This document shows, one piece after another, positions 7,309 to 13,262 of a DNA stretch of 17,092 nucleotides. Position numbers and translations under genes: made by a program. Each line of letters starts with the position of its first letter. Position 1 is the first letter of the stretch. Below the pieces are notes generated by a model, which saw only the letters and a list, made by a program, of their open reading frames with translations, made no database searches and was not told where the DNA came from. The stretch spans positions 1 to 17,092 of the forward strand of contig JAUTXM010000453.1 of the NCBI GenBank assembly GCA_030838025.1, in the 5' to 3' direction. Source of the DNA: Acidimicrobiaceae bacterium. Its GTDB lineage: Bacteria > Actinomycetota > Acidimicrobiia > Acidimicrobiales > Palsa-688.

Positions 7309-8275
7309 CGAAACCCTCCCCCGTCAGGGCGACAAAGGTGTCCTCCAGCGTCGGCCGGACCGTGGTCAGGCTGCGCACCCCGACGCCGGCGTCGACCAGC
7401 GCCCGGCAGCAATCCTCGGGCGCTTGGCCGTCGAGGCGGGCCGAGATGGCGTCGCCCTCGATCGTCAGGTCGGTCAAGCCCAACCGCTCGAGCACCGTTG
7501 CCGCCACGCTCACCTGTACCGTCTCCACTGCGAGCCGCCGGGCTCCCGTCGCCTGCAACTCGGCGATGGTGGATTGGGCGAGGATTTTTCCCAACGACAT
7601 CACCGCGACATGCGTGCACACCTGCTCGACCTCAGACAGCAGGTGGCTGGAGAGGAAGACCGTCGTCCCGTCCCCGGCCAGTTCCTGGATGAGGTGGCGG
7701 ATCTCGCGGGTGCCCTGGGGGTCCATGCCGTTGGTCGGCTCGTCGAGCACCAGGAGCTCCCGGGGGCGCAGGAGGGCCGATGCCAGGCCCAGGCGCTGGC
7801 GCATCCCGAGCGAGTAGGCCTTGTACTTCTTGCCCGCGGCCGCGGTGAGACCGACGCGAGCCAGGGCGAGGTCGATCCGGGCTCGGCGCGTCGGCCGATC
7901 GCCGTCGGGGCCGGCGGCGTCGAAGCGGGCCAGGTTCTGGGCGCCGCTCAGCCAGGGGTAGAAGGCCGGACCCTCGATCAGGGCGCCCACCTTGGGCAGG
8001 ATCTGCATCGAGGCTTGGGGCATCGGGCGGCCGAAGAGCATCCAGGTACCGGCGGTCGGGTTGAGCAGGCCGAGCAGCACCCGGATCGTCGTGGTCTTGC
8101 CCGATCCGTTCGGACCGAGGAACCCGAACACCGATCCGACCGGGACATGCAGATCGATGCCGTCGACGGCCGGTACCTTGCCGAAGTGCTTGCTCAGGCC
8201 GGTGGTTTCGATCGCCGGGGCGGGCGCGGGGGTTCCGGGCGCGGGGGTTCCGGCGGCGCCGGCGGGGCCGTCCAC
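7295..8275 (-). CDS. ABC transporter ATP-binding protein
   Basis: The cytoplasmic ATPase of an ABC-2 exporter, 326 residues from GTG 8275. Walker A GPNGSGKT (54-61), signature SLGMRQR (155-161), Walker B LLVLDEP (174-180), D-loop NGMD (182-185) and switch His211 (SSH) are all intact, so it should hydrolyse ATP. The C-terminal 85 residues form the accessory domain usual in drug- or lipid-type exporters. I prefer GTG 8275, which lies 4 nt after the LolA-like stop; an ATG at 8329 would overlap that gene by 50 bp. The first 22 residues are a Pro/Ala linker with a repeated GTPAP encoded by a 15-bp duplication (8226-8255). Confidence 0.92.
   Translation of the reverse strand: MDGPAGAAGTPAPGTPAPAPAIETTGLSKHFGKVPAVDGIDLHVPVGSVFGFLGPNGSGKTTTIRVLLGLLNPTAGTWMLFGRPMPQASMQILPKVGALIEGPAFYPWLSGAQNLARFDAAGPDGDRPTRRARIDLALARVGLTAAAGKKYKAYSLGMRQRLGLASALLRPRELLVLDEPTNGMDPQGTREIRHLIQELAGDGTTVFLSSHLLSEVEQVCTHVAVMSLGKILAQSTIAELQATGARRLAVETVQVSVAATVLERLGLTDLTIEGDAISARLDGQAPEDCCRALVDAGVGVRSLTTVRPTLEDTFVALTGEGFDVAR
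8226..8255. repeat. 15-bp duplication in the ATPase N-terminus
   Basis: Two copies of gcgggggttccgg plus a variable dinucleotide (8226-8240, 8241-8255). They encode GTPAP-GTPAP on the minus strand. Confidence 0.8.
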
Positions 8276-8279
8276 GCGG

Positions 8280-9434
8280 TCAGGGGGCTGCCGCGACGGC
8301 TGCTTCCAGGGCGGAAGCGCTGACCGCACCGACCGCGACCCGCCCGTCGTCCATGACGAGGACGTTGACGAGCGAGGACTCGAGCAGCCGCCCCTGGCCG
8401 AACGATCCGCTCACGGGCGTGGCGGCCTTGAGGAAGTCGTTCAGTTGCCGGGGGATCTGGACCCCGTTGATGATGGCGACCGTGGTCCAGTCCTGGCCCA
8501 CCGTGGCCGGCTGGTTGGCGTTGTCCTGCGGAGCGTTGGCCTGCGGAGCGTTGGCCTTCGGAGCTCCCGCGTCAGCGGATTGCGCATGCGAGCCGCCCAG
8601 CGTCTTGTTGGTAACCGTCGAGCCGGGCGGTGGCGTGAACGCGAACCGCGAGGCGGCGGGCGTCGAGTAGTGCACGGAGCTGAAGCCGAGGCTGAGCGCC
8701 GCCTTCTTCTGGCCCTTGGCGAACACCTGGACTTGCAGGGGCACGCTGGTGACACTGTCGACCGCGATCACGACGTGGTCGACGGTCGATGCGGCCGTGT
8801 GCGGGGCCAGGACGAGTTGGTACGCCTTCTGGCCGGCGATGGAGATGGGGACGCCCATGGATACCGCGGTGGACGGGGTGAGGTTGGCCAGGAACTCGTC
8901 CGCCAACTGCTGCGGCGTCTTGACTGGCTCGGCTGGGTCGGTGGTTGCTTGGGCGGGCTTCGTGCCTGCGGCGGCCTTCGTGCCCGCGGCGATCGTGTAG
9001 TGGACCACCTTCTTGGTGCCGCTGTCCCACGTCCAGACGTTGTTGCCGTTGTGCACCACGTCGGTTTCCGCCATGTCGAGCAGTAGTGCCACCCGCGTCT
9101 TGTCGGGGCCCGCCAGCCAGACCGCCGCCTTGTGGGACCCCGTCAGCAAGTCGGTCGGGCTGAAGGCAGCGCGACCGTGGCCTCCGCCACCGGCCGCGTC
9201 GGTCAGGGCGCTCAGGTTGGGGATGCCCAAGTTGGTGCTCATGTCGATCGTGCCTGACAGGTCGACGGGCTTGGCCTGCTGCACCTTGGCGACAAGCTGC
9301 TGCGCCGAGAGGGCGGGCAGCGAGGGTGAGTCGGCGGCCGACAGTCCGGGAATGGCGACGATCAGGGCGATGACGACTGCGGCGGCGAAGGGAGCGGACC
9401 ACCGCAGCTTGCGGCTGCGGGCAGAGGATGCCAT
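8280..9434 (-). CDS. Secreted LolA/RseB-like protein
   Basis: A 384-residue exported protein with a classical signal peptide: basic SARSRKLRW, hydrophobic core to about residue 30, and a cleavage site near LSA-AD (31-35). No lipobox cysteine is visible. Residues 40-285 look like the LolA/RseB-type beta half-barrel, a fold that binds lipoproteins or other hydrophobic ligands, with short strands such as DLSGTIDMST and NNVWTWDSGTKKVVHYTI. A linker with three NAPQ-type repeats (about 290-306) leads to a small C-terminal domain. It is first in a four-gene unit with the ABC exporter and the glycosidase, consistent with handing over or receiving the transported molecule outside the membrane. Start ATG 9434. 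Fold assignment is moderate. Confidence 0.75.
   Translation of the reverse strand: MASSARSRKLRWSAPFAAAVVIALIVAIPGLSAADSPSLPALSAQQLVAKVQQAKPVDLSGTIDMSTNLGIPNLSALTDAAGGGGHGRAAFSPTDLLTGSHKAAVWLAGPDKTRVALLLDMAETDVVHNGNNVWTWDSGTKKVVHYTIAAGTKAAAGTKPAQATTDPAEPVKTPQQLADEFLANLTPSTAVSMGVPISIAGQKAYQLVLAPHTAASTVDHVVIAVDSVTSVPLQVQVFAKGQKKAALSLGFSSVHYSTPAASRFAFTPPPGSTVTNKTLGGSHAQSADAGAPKANAPQANAPQDNANQPATVGQDWTTVAIINGVQIPRQLNDFLKAATPVSGSFGQGRLLESSLVNVLVMDDGRVAVGAVSASALEAAVAAAP
8521..8565. repeat. 15-bp tandem repeat in the LolA-like gene
   Basis: Three copies of ttggcctgcggagcg with one to three changes each (8521, 8536, 8551). They encode the NAPQ/KANAPQ linker on the minus strand. Confidence 0.9.
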
Positions 9435-9455
9435 GGACCCCAGGCTACGACCACC

Positions 9456-9485
9456 AATCTAAGACCGGGCTGAGAACGGCCTGAA
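9456..9485 (-). promoter_or_regulatory. Candidate promoter of the LolA-ABC-glycosidase unit
   Basis: Minus-strand TAGATT (9461-9456) fits a TANNNT -10 box. TTCAGG (9485-9480) lies 18 bp upstream as a weak -35. Transcription would start near 9449, about 15 nt before the ATG, leaving only a GGGG as a poor ribosome site. This would be the only promoter for the four genes, because the internal junctions are 10 bp or less, or overlap. Confidence 0.35.
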
Positions 9486-9551
9486 ATCACCTGTTTGGTC
9501 GGTGGCCGGGGGCTTGCGACCGAGGGACGGGTGGTTCTCGGGAGGGGACCC

Positions 9552-9668
9552 GTCGCCGGGACGACGACTACCCGCCGGGGCTGGCGGGGGAACGACGTGG
9601 GCCGCCGAACCCCGGAGCAAAGCGGTCGCCGGGACGACGACTACCCGCCAAAGGTCGGCTGGCGGTCC
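9552..9668. repeat. Pair of hairpin-forming repeats with a perfect 25-bp core
   Basis: The core gtcgccgggacgacgactacccgcc occurs in this order at 9552-9576 and 9625-9649 (starts 73 bp apart); it is one unbroken 25-bp identity, shown here as gtcgccgggacga then cgactacccgcc. Beyond each core, after a spacer, comes ggctggcgg. Its ggcgg pairs with the ccgcc at the core end: cccgcc-ggggct-ggcggg in copy 1 (9571-9588), and tggcgg pairing with ccgcca in copy 2 (about 9645-9666). The stem is kept while the loop differs (6 nt against about 9-10). Position after the pncB stop suggests a role in termination or mRNA 3'-end stability, but no T-tract is present. Confidence 0.8.
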
Positions 9669-9686
9669 GGCGGCCGTACTGTCCCG

Positions 9687-10964
9687 TCAGTTGTTGGGCA
9701 GGTTCCGCTGGGTGATCCGGAGCGGCCGATCAGCGGGCCATTCCGCCCGGGCGGCGGCGTGATGGGCCCGGATCTCCTCGATGGTCGGGCGATGCACGAT
9801 GGCACCCGCCCGGACCACAGATACCTGGAGGGGCCGCGACAGCCGATCTGGTGGCTTGGGATCGAGGGAAATCTCCTCACCTGCGTCGGCGGTGCCGTCA
9901 AGCAGTCGCCAGGACCATTTCCTGCCCGCGACGCCTTCCTTTCCCGGTGAGCGCTTGGCCACCGGCCGCAGGTCGGCGCCCGCGTCGCCGGCCGCCACCA
10001 GCTTGTAGACGAAGCCCGCGGTGGGCCGCTCCCCGCCCATCACCACTGCCGTGCCAACGCCATAGCCGTCGACGGGAGCATCGGCGAGCGCGACGAGCGC
10101 GGGTTCGTCCAGGTCTCCCGTGACGATCACTCTGGTGTTCGTCGCCCCGAGCGCGTCGAGCTGCGCCCTGGCCCGGCGCGCCTCGCCCGCCAGGTCACCG
10201 GAGTCGATCCTGATGGCACCGAGGGCGGGGCCGGCGACGGCCACCGCGTTGCGAATGCCCTCGTTGGTGTCGTACGTGTCGACCAAAAGGGTGGTTCCCG
10301 CGCCGAGCGCCGCCACCTGTGCCGCGAAGGCGTCCCGCTCCGTTGGGTACGCCAGCGTGAAGGCATGGGCCGCGGTGCCGGCGGTCGGAACGCGGTAGCG
10401 CCGTCCTGCCTCCAGATTCGACGTGCTGGCGAAGCCGGCGATGTAGGCGGCCCGCGCTGCGGCGACGGCGGCCTCCGGGTCGGTTCGCCGGCTGCCCATC
10501 TCGATCAGGGGACGGCCGTGGGCTGCCGCGACGATTCGCGACCCTTCCGCGGCGACGGCCGAATCGTGGTTGAACGTCGAGAGAATGAGCGTCTCGAGGA
10601 GGACGGCCTCGCCGAAGGTGCCGTCCACGGTGAGGACCGGCGAGCCGGCGCCGTACAGCTCACCTTCCCGGTAGGCGTCGATGTCCCCGGAAAACCGGTA
10701 ATCCGCCAACCAGTGCAGGGCTGCGGAGCTCACGACGCCGGCCCGGTCGAGCCAGTCGAGTTCGTCGGGGCCGAACCGGAAGCGCTCGAGATCATCGAGG
10801 AGCCGGCCGAGACCGCAGAAGACCCCGTAGTTGGCGCCCGCCGGTAGGTGACGGGTGAAGACCTCGAAAATGGCCCGGTGCTCGGCAGTGTGGTCCTTGA
10901 GGGCGGCGTCGAGCATGGTCAGCTCGTACCGGTCGGTGTGAAGGGCGGTCGACTGCGACGTCAT
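9687..10964 (-). CDS. pncB: Nicotinate phosphoribosyltransferase
   Basis: Converts nicotinate, PRPP and ATP to nicotinate mononucleotide in the Preiss-Handler NAD salvage pathway (cytoplasm). The 425 residues fit the family. Motifs are TDRYELTML (10-18) at the N-terminus, the FSTFNHDS-like region (LSTFNHDS, 128-135), GTAAHAF (196-202) with the His200 expected to be phosphorylated, LVDTYDT (227-233), IRIDSGDL (251-258) and GYGVGTAVV (300-308). The start is fixed by an ATGA overlap: ATG 10964-10962 shares 4 nt with the gatD stop. An in-frame extension to 11189 would run through gatD and is rejected. It is third in murT-gatD-pncB, and the hairpin repeats lie 18 bp and further downstream. Confidence 0.95.
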   Translation of the reverse strand: MTSQSTALHTDRYELTMLDAALKDHTAEHRAIFEVFTRHLPAGANYGVFCGLGRLLDDLERFRFGPDELDWLDRAGVVSSAALHWLADYRFSGDIDAYREGELYGAGSPVLTVDGTFGEAVLLETLILSTFNHDSAVAAEGSRIVAAAHGRPLIEMGSRRTDPEAAVAAARAAYIAGFASTSNLEAGRRYRVPTAGTAAHAFTLAYPTERDAFAAQVAALGAGTTLLVDTYDTNEGIRNAVAVAGPALGAIRIDSGDLAGEARRARAQLDALGATNTRVIVTGDLDEPALVALADAPVDGYGVGTAVVMGGERPTAGFVYKLVAAGDAGADLRPVAKRSPGKEGVAGRKWSWRLLDGTADAGEEISLDPKPPDRLSRPLQVSVVRAGAIVHRPTIEEIRAHHAAARAEWPADRPLRITQRNLPNN

Positions 10965-11842
10965 CGGACTCGTTGCCGGCTCCGGACCCATCTGGTCAAA
11001 CCCGGGGGCGGGATCCACCGCCGATTTCGACCGGATGCCTCCCCTTTGGCAGCGTCGAGCCGTTCGGCTCGAAGCGCCTCGCTCTCCCCATCGTCGAGGG
11101 GCGACAACGGGCCGGTGACCAGGCCCAGGAGGAGGTCGGCGAAGGCTGGATTGCGGGCCAGGACAGGGCCGTGCATGTACGTACCCCACACCCGGCCGTT
11201 GACGACGCCGTCGACCAGGCGTGCCCGCTGGTCGATGTCGTACCCGGGTCGACCATCTCGACCGGCGTCATGTCCGGCGTCATGTCCGGCGTCGTGTCCG
11301 TTGCCGACGCCGCTTCGCACCACGCCCAACGGTTGGGCGTCGGGGCTGAGGATGGTCACGCCGCCGTGGTTTTCGTAGCCGGTCATGACCGGCAATCCCC
11401 GTTCCGCGCCAGGCTCGACCACCAACTCGCCCACTGCCCGGCGACCACGGCCGCGCACGGTGACACAGTCGAACAGGTCCAAGCCGGGTTGCTCCACGCC
11501 ATCGGGCCCGACGAAGGTCCGACCCAAGATCTGCAGACCGGCACACACGGCCAGGACGGCGGCGCCGCGGTCGACGGCGCGGTGCAAGGAGCGCTGGATG
11601 TTGAGGTCCCGGGCGGCGAGCGACTGCGGCTGGTCCTCGCCGCCTCCGATGACATACAGATCGCAGGAGTCCGGGACAACACCACCGGCGTTGATCTCGA
11701 CGATCTCGGCCGGGTGGCCGCGCCAGCGCAGCCGTTGGGCGAGGATGACCGCGTTGCCGGAATCGCCGTAGGTGCCGAGCAGGTCCGGAAACACCAGGGC
11801 CACCCGGACCGCTGACGGGCCGCCCGGCGAATCAGGCGCCAT
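10961..11842 (-). CDS. gatD: Lipid II isoglutaminyl synthase, glutaminase subunit GatD
   Basis: Class I glutamine amidotransferase that supplies ammonia to MurT for amidating the D-glutamate of lipid II. 293 residues from ATG 11842, overlapping the murT stop by 11 bp; GTG 11803 is an alternative. The nucleophile is Cys100 in LAVCAGLQILG, and the catalytic His224 is in GTYMHGP. GYENHGG (155-161) matches the conserved substrate-side loop. The GGGEDQPQ segment (66-73) is typical of the CobQ/CobB-like class. An unusual insert at 179-203 contains three HDAG repeats, in a loop between the conserved blocks and the His motif. The basic C-terminal tail after residue 255 is longer than usual, in my judgement. 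Coupled to murT and pncB. Confidence 0.94.
   Translation of the reverse strand: MAPDSPGGPSAVRVALVFPDLLGTYGDSGNAVILAQRLRWRGHPAEIVEINAGGVVPDSCDLYVIGGGEDQPQSLAARDLNIQRSLHRAVDRGAAVLAVCAGLQILGRTFVGPDGVEQPGLDLFDCVTVRGRGRRAVGELVVEPGAERGLPVMTGYENHGGVTILSPDAQPLGVVRSGVGNGHDAGHDAGHDAGRDGRPGYDIDQRARLVDGVVNGRVWGTYMHGPVLARNPAFADLLLGLVTGPLSPLDDGESEALRAERLDAAKGEASGRNRRWIPPPGLTRWVRSRQRVR
11262..11297. repeat. 12-bp tandem repeat inside gatD
   Basis: Three copies of ccggcgtcatgt (11262, 11274, 11286; the third has one change). They encode HDAG on the minus strand. A degenerate fourth copy may follow. Confidence 0.9.
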
Positions 11843-13187
11843 CGGCGAGGCGGCGGTTGAGCGCTTGGAAGGACGTGTAGTTGGCGACCACATCGACTCG
11901 CGGGGCGCCGGCATCCCCGATTGCTTGGAACAGGTCGGGCTGACGGCGGTGGTCCACGTCGGCATAGCGCAGCCGGACGGCGAGATCGGCACTTCGCTCC
12001 CCCGTCGCCACGACCAGCCGGCCCTGCAGTCGCTCGAAGGGGACGTCCCATAACCACGACGGGTCCTTACCGTCGGCAATCCGGGCGTTGATCGCCACGA
12101 CCACCGGCGCCGGTGCCGGCGAAAGAAGGTCGAACGTCTCCAACCAACCAGCCGGATTCTTGGCGAGCAGGAGCCGGGCGGAGACGTCGCCGACCGTCAC
12201 GGTTCGGTACCGCCCCTCGACCTCGGACGTGGCCGCCATTGCGGCCGCGGCCTCGTTCCGATCGACGCCGAACCTCGTGGCGGCCGCCATCGCCATCGCG
12301 GCGTTCGCCCGGTTGATCCGACCGGGTAACTGCAGCCGGACGGTTATTCGGGCGCCGTCACCGAATACGACCTCCTCGCCTTCCAGCCACACGTCGAGGG
12401 CCGGACGTCGAAGGTGGCAATCGGAGCAGGCCCAAGCTCCGCCGAGCTCGTCTGGGAACTGAATGCGGCCACCGCAGTTCGGGCACCCTGCGGCATCCGC
12501 GGTCCAACGCTGGCCGGCGCCTACCCAGGTGACGGTGTCTGTTCCTGCCGTTTCGGGGGTCTCCGGGGCGGGGGCCTGCGCCGCCTGGGCTGCCTGGGCC
12601 GCCTGGGCCGCCTGGGCCGCCCAAGCGACGAGGGGGTCGTCGGCATTGGCGACGATGTGGGGGGCGGTGCCCAGGGCCTGTCGCTGCGCGATCAGGTCGC
12701 GCCATGAGGCCGACAGCCGCCGAACCTCGTTGTTGCGGTCGAGCTGGTCGCGGCTGAGGTTGAGCAGCAGCACGACCTCGGGATCGGTTGCCGTCACGAC
12801 TTGGCCCAGCCACGCCTCGTCGACCTCGAGGGCCGCCAGCAAGGCCCCCGCGGGGGCTGCCGCCAGGGCCGCGGTCACGCCGGGCGGAAGGTTGGCGCCG
12901 AGGGTGTTCGACACCACGGCCCCACGCCGGGACAACGCGGCGCGGAGGAGGCTGGTGGTCGTCGTCTTGCCATTGGTGCCGCTCACCACCGCGATGCGCC
13001 GGCCGTGGGAGAGCCGCCGCAGCGCGGACGGGTCGATGGCCAAGATGGCACGGCCGCCGATGACGGATCCGGTCCCGCGACCGAGTCGCCGCGACAAGCC
13101 CCCCACCGTGCTCCCCACCCAGGCGGCCAACCGGGTCCGGGTCGGCAGGCGATCGACGCCGGCTGTGGTATCCAGGCTGTTGACCAC
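11832..13187 (-). CDS. murT: Lipid II isoglutaminyl synthase, ligase subunit MurT
   Basis: Mur-ligase-type ATPase that activates the D-Glu carboxylate of lipid II so that ammonia from GatD can amidate it, at the cytoplasmic membrane face. 451 residues from GTG 13187. The P-loop is SGTNGKTTTT (69-78). LLNLSRDQLDR (141-151) follows. The MurT-specific zinc ribbon is Cys235-x2-Cys238 and Cys254-x2-Cys257. The C-terminal domain has LLLAKNPAGW (339-348) and the ADGKDPSWLWDVPFE segment (371-385), where MurT is known to contribute an acidic residue to the GatD triad. An AAQ repeat (about 188-205) sits between the central domain and the zinc ribbon. Divergent from the AI-2E gene, with 75 bp between starts. 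Confidence 0.95.
   Translation of the reverse strand: MVNSLDTTAGVDRLPTRTRLAAWVGSTVGGLSRRLGRGTGSVIGGRAILAIDPSALRRLSHGRRIAVVSGTNGKTTTTSLLRAALSRRGAVVSNTLGANLPPGVTAALAAAPAGALLAALEVDEAWLGQVVTATDPEVVLLLNLSRDQLDRNNEVRRLSASWRDLIAQRQALGTAPHIVANADDPLVAWAAQAAQAAQAAQAAQAPAPETPETAGTDTVTWVGAGQRWTADAAGCPNCGGRIQFPDELGGAWACSDCHLRRPALDVWLEGEEVVFGDGARITVRLQLPGRINRANAAMAMAAATRFGVDRNEAAAAMAATSEVEGRYRTVTVGDVSARLLLAKNPAGWLETFDLLSPAPAPVVVAINARIADGKDPSWLWDVPFERLQGRLVVATGERSADLAVRLRYADVDHRRQPDLFQAIGDAGAPRVDVVANYTSFQALNRRLADGA
12574..12618. repeat. 9-bp tandem repeat inside murT
   Basis: Five copies of gcctgggcc or one-change variants (12574, 12583, 12592, 12601, 12610). They encode the Ala-Ala-Gln repeat on the minus strand, just before the zinc ribbon. 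Confidence 0.92.
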
Positions 13188-13262
13188 GGGGACGACCCCA
13201 AACTAGCCCAACCGACAGCTGGCCCTTTCGGCCTGGCAAGCTGGGGTCGAAGAGGAGGCGTC
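13188..13262. promoter_or_regulatory. Shared divergent promoter region of murT and the AI-2E gene
   Basis: 75 bp must hold both promoters. On the minus strand, TAGTTT (13206-13201) fits a -10 box about 13 nt before the murT GTG; no good -35 is seen. On the plus strand, GAGGAGG (13252-13258) lies 4 nt before ATG 13263 and is the strongest Shine-Dalgarno in the window. It fixes the long N-terminus of the AI-2E protein. I see no plus-strand promoter with confidence. Confidence 0.45.

Larger units (their letters stand above)
9435..9686. other. Intergenic region between pncB and the LolA-like gene
   Basis: 252 bp with the two hairpin repeats in its right half and the promoter candidate in its left half. 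Plus-strand open frames cross it (from 9495 and 9502), but they show low-complexity Gly/Arg/Thr composition and continue antisense into pncB, so I do not call a gene. Confidence 0.6.

Noticed and set aside
7584..7592. A T-run (attttt) as an intrinsic terminator.
   Set aside because: It is inside the ABC ATPase coding sequence, and no GC-rich stem precedes it on either strand.
7289..8323. A 344-codon plus-strand frame opposite the ABC ATPase.
   Set aside because: It mirrors the ATPase gene almost exactly; the minus strand has all ABC motifs, while the plus-strand translation has none.
9552..9649. The two 25-bp repeats as a CRISPR array.
   Set aside because: There are only two copies, with a single 48-bp interval that has its own pairing sequence, and no cas gene is in the window.
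9495..9950. Plus-strand frames across the pncB downstream region.
   Set aside because: They cross the hairpin repeats, are Gly/Arg/Thr-rich and run antisense into pncB. The 73-bp repeat spacing is not a multiple of 3, which also argues against coding.
10965..11189. N-terminal extension of pncB to 500 residues.
   Set aside because: It lies inside gatD in another frame. The ATGA overlap and the TDRYELTML motif fix the start at 10964.
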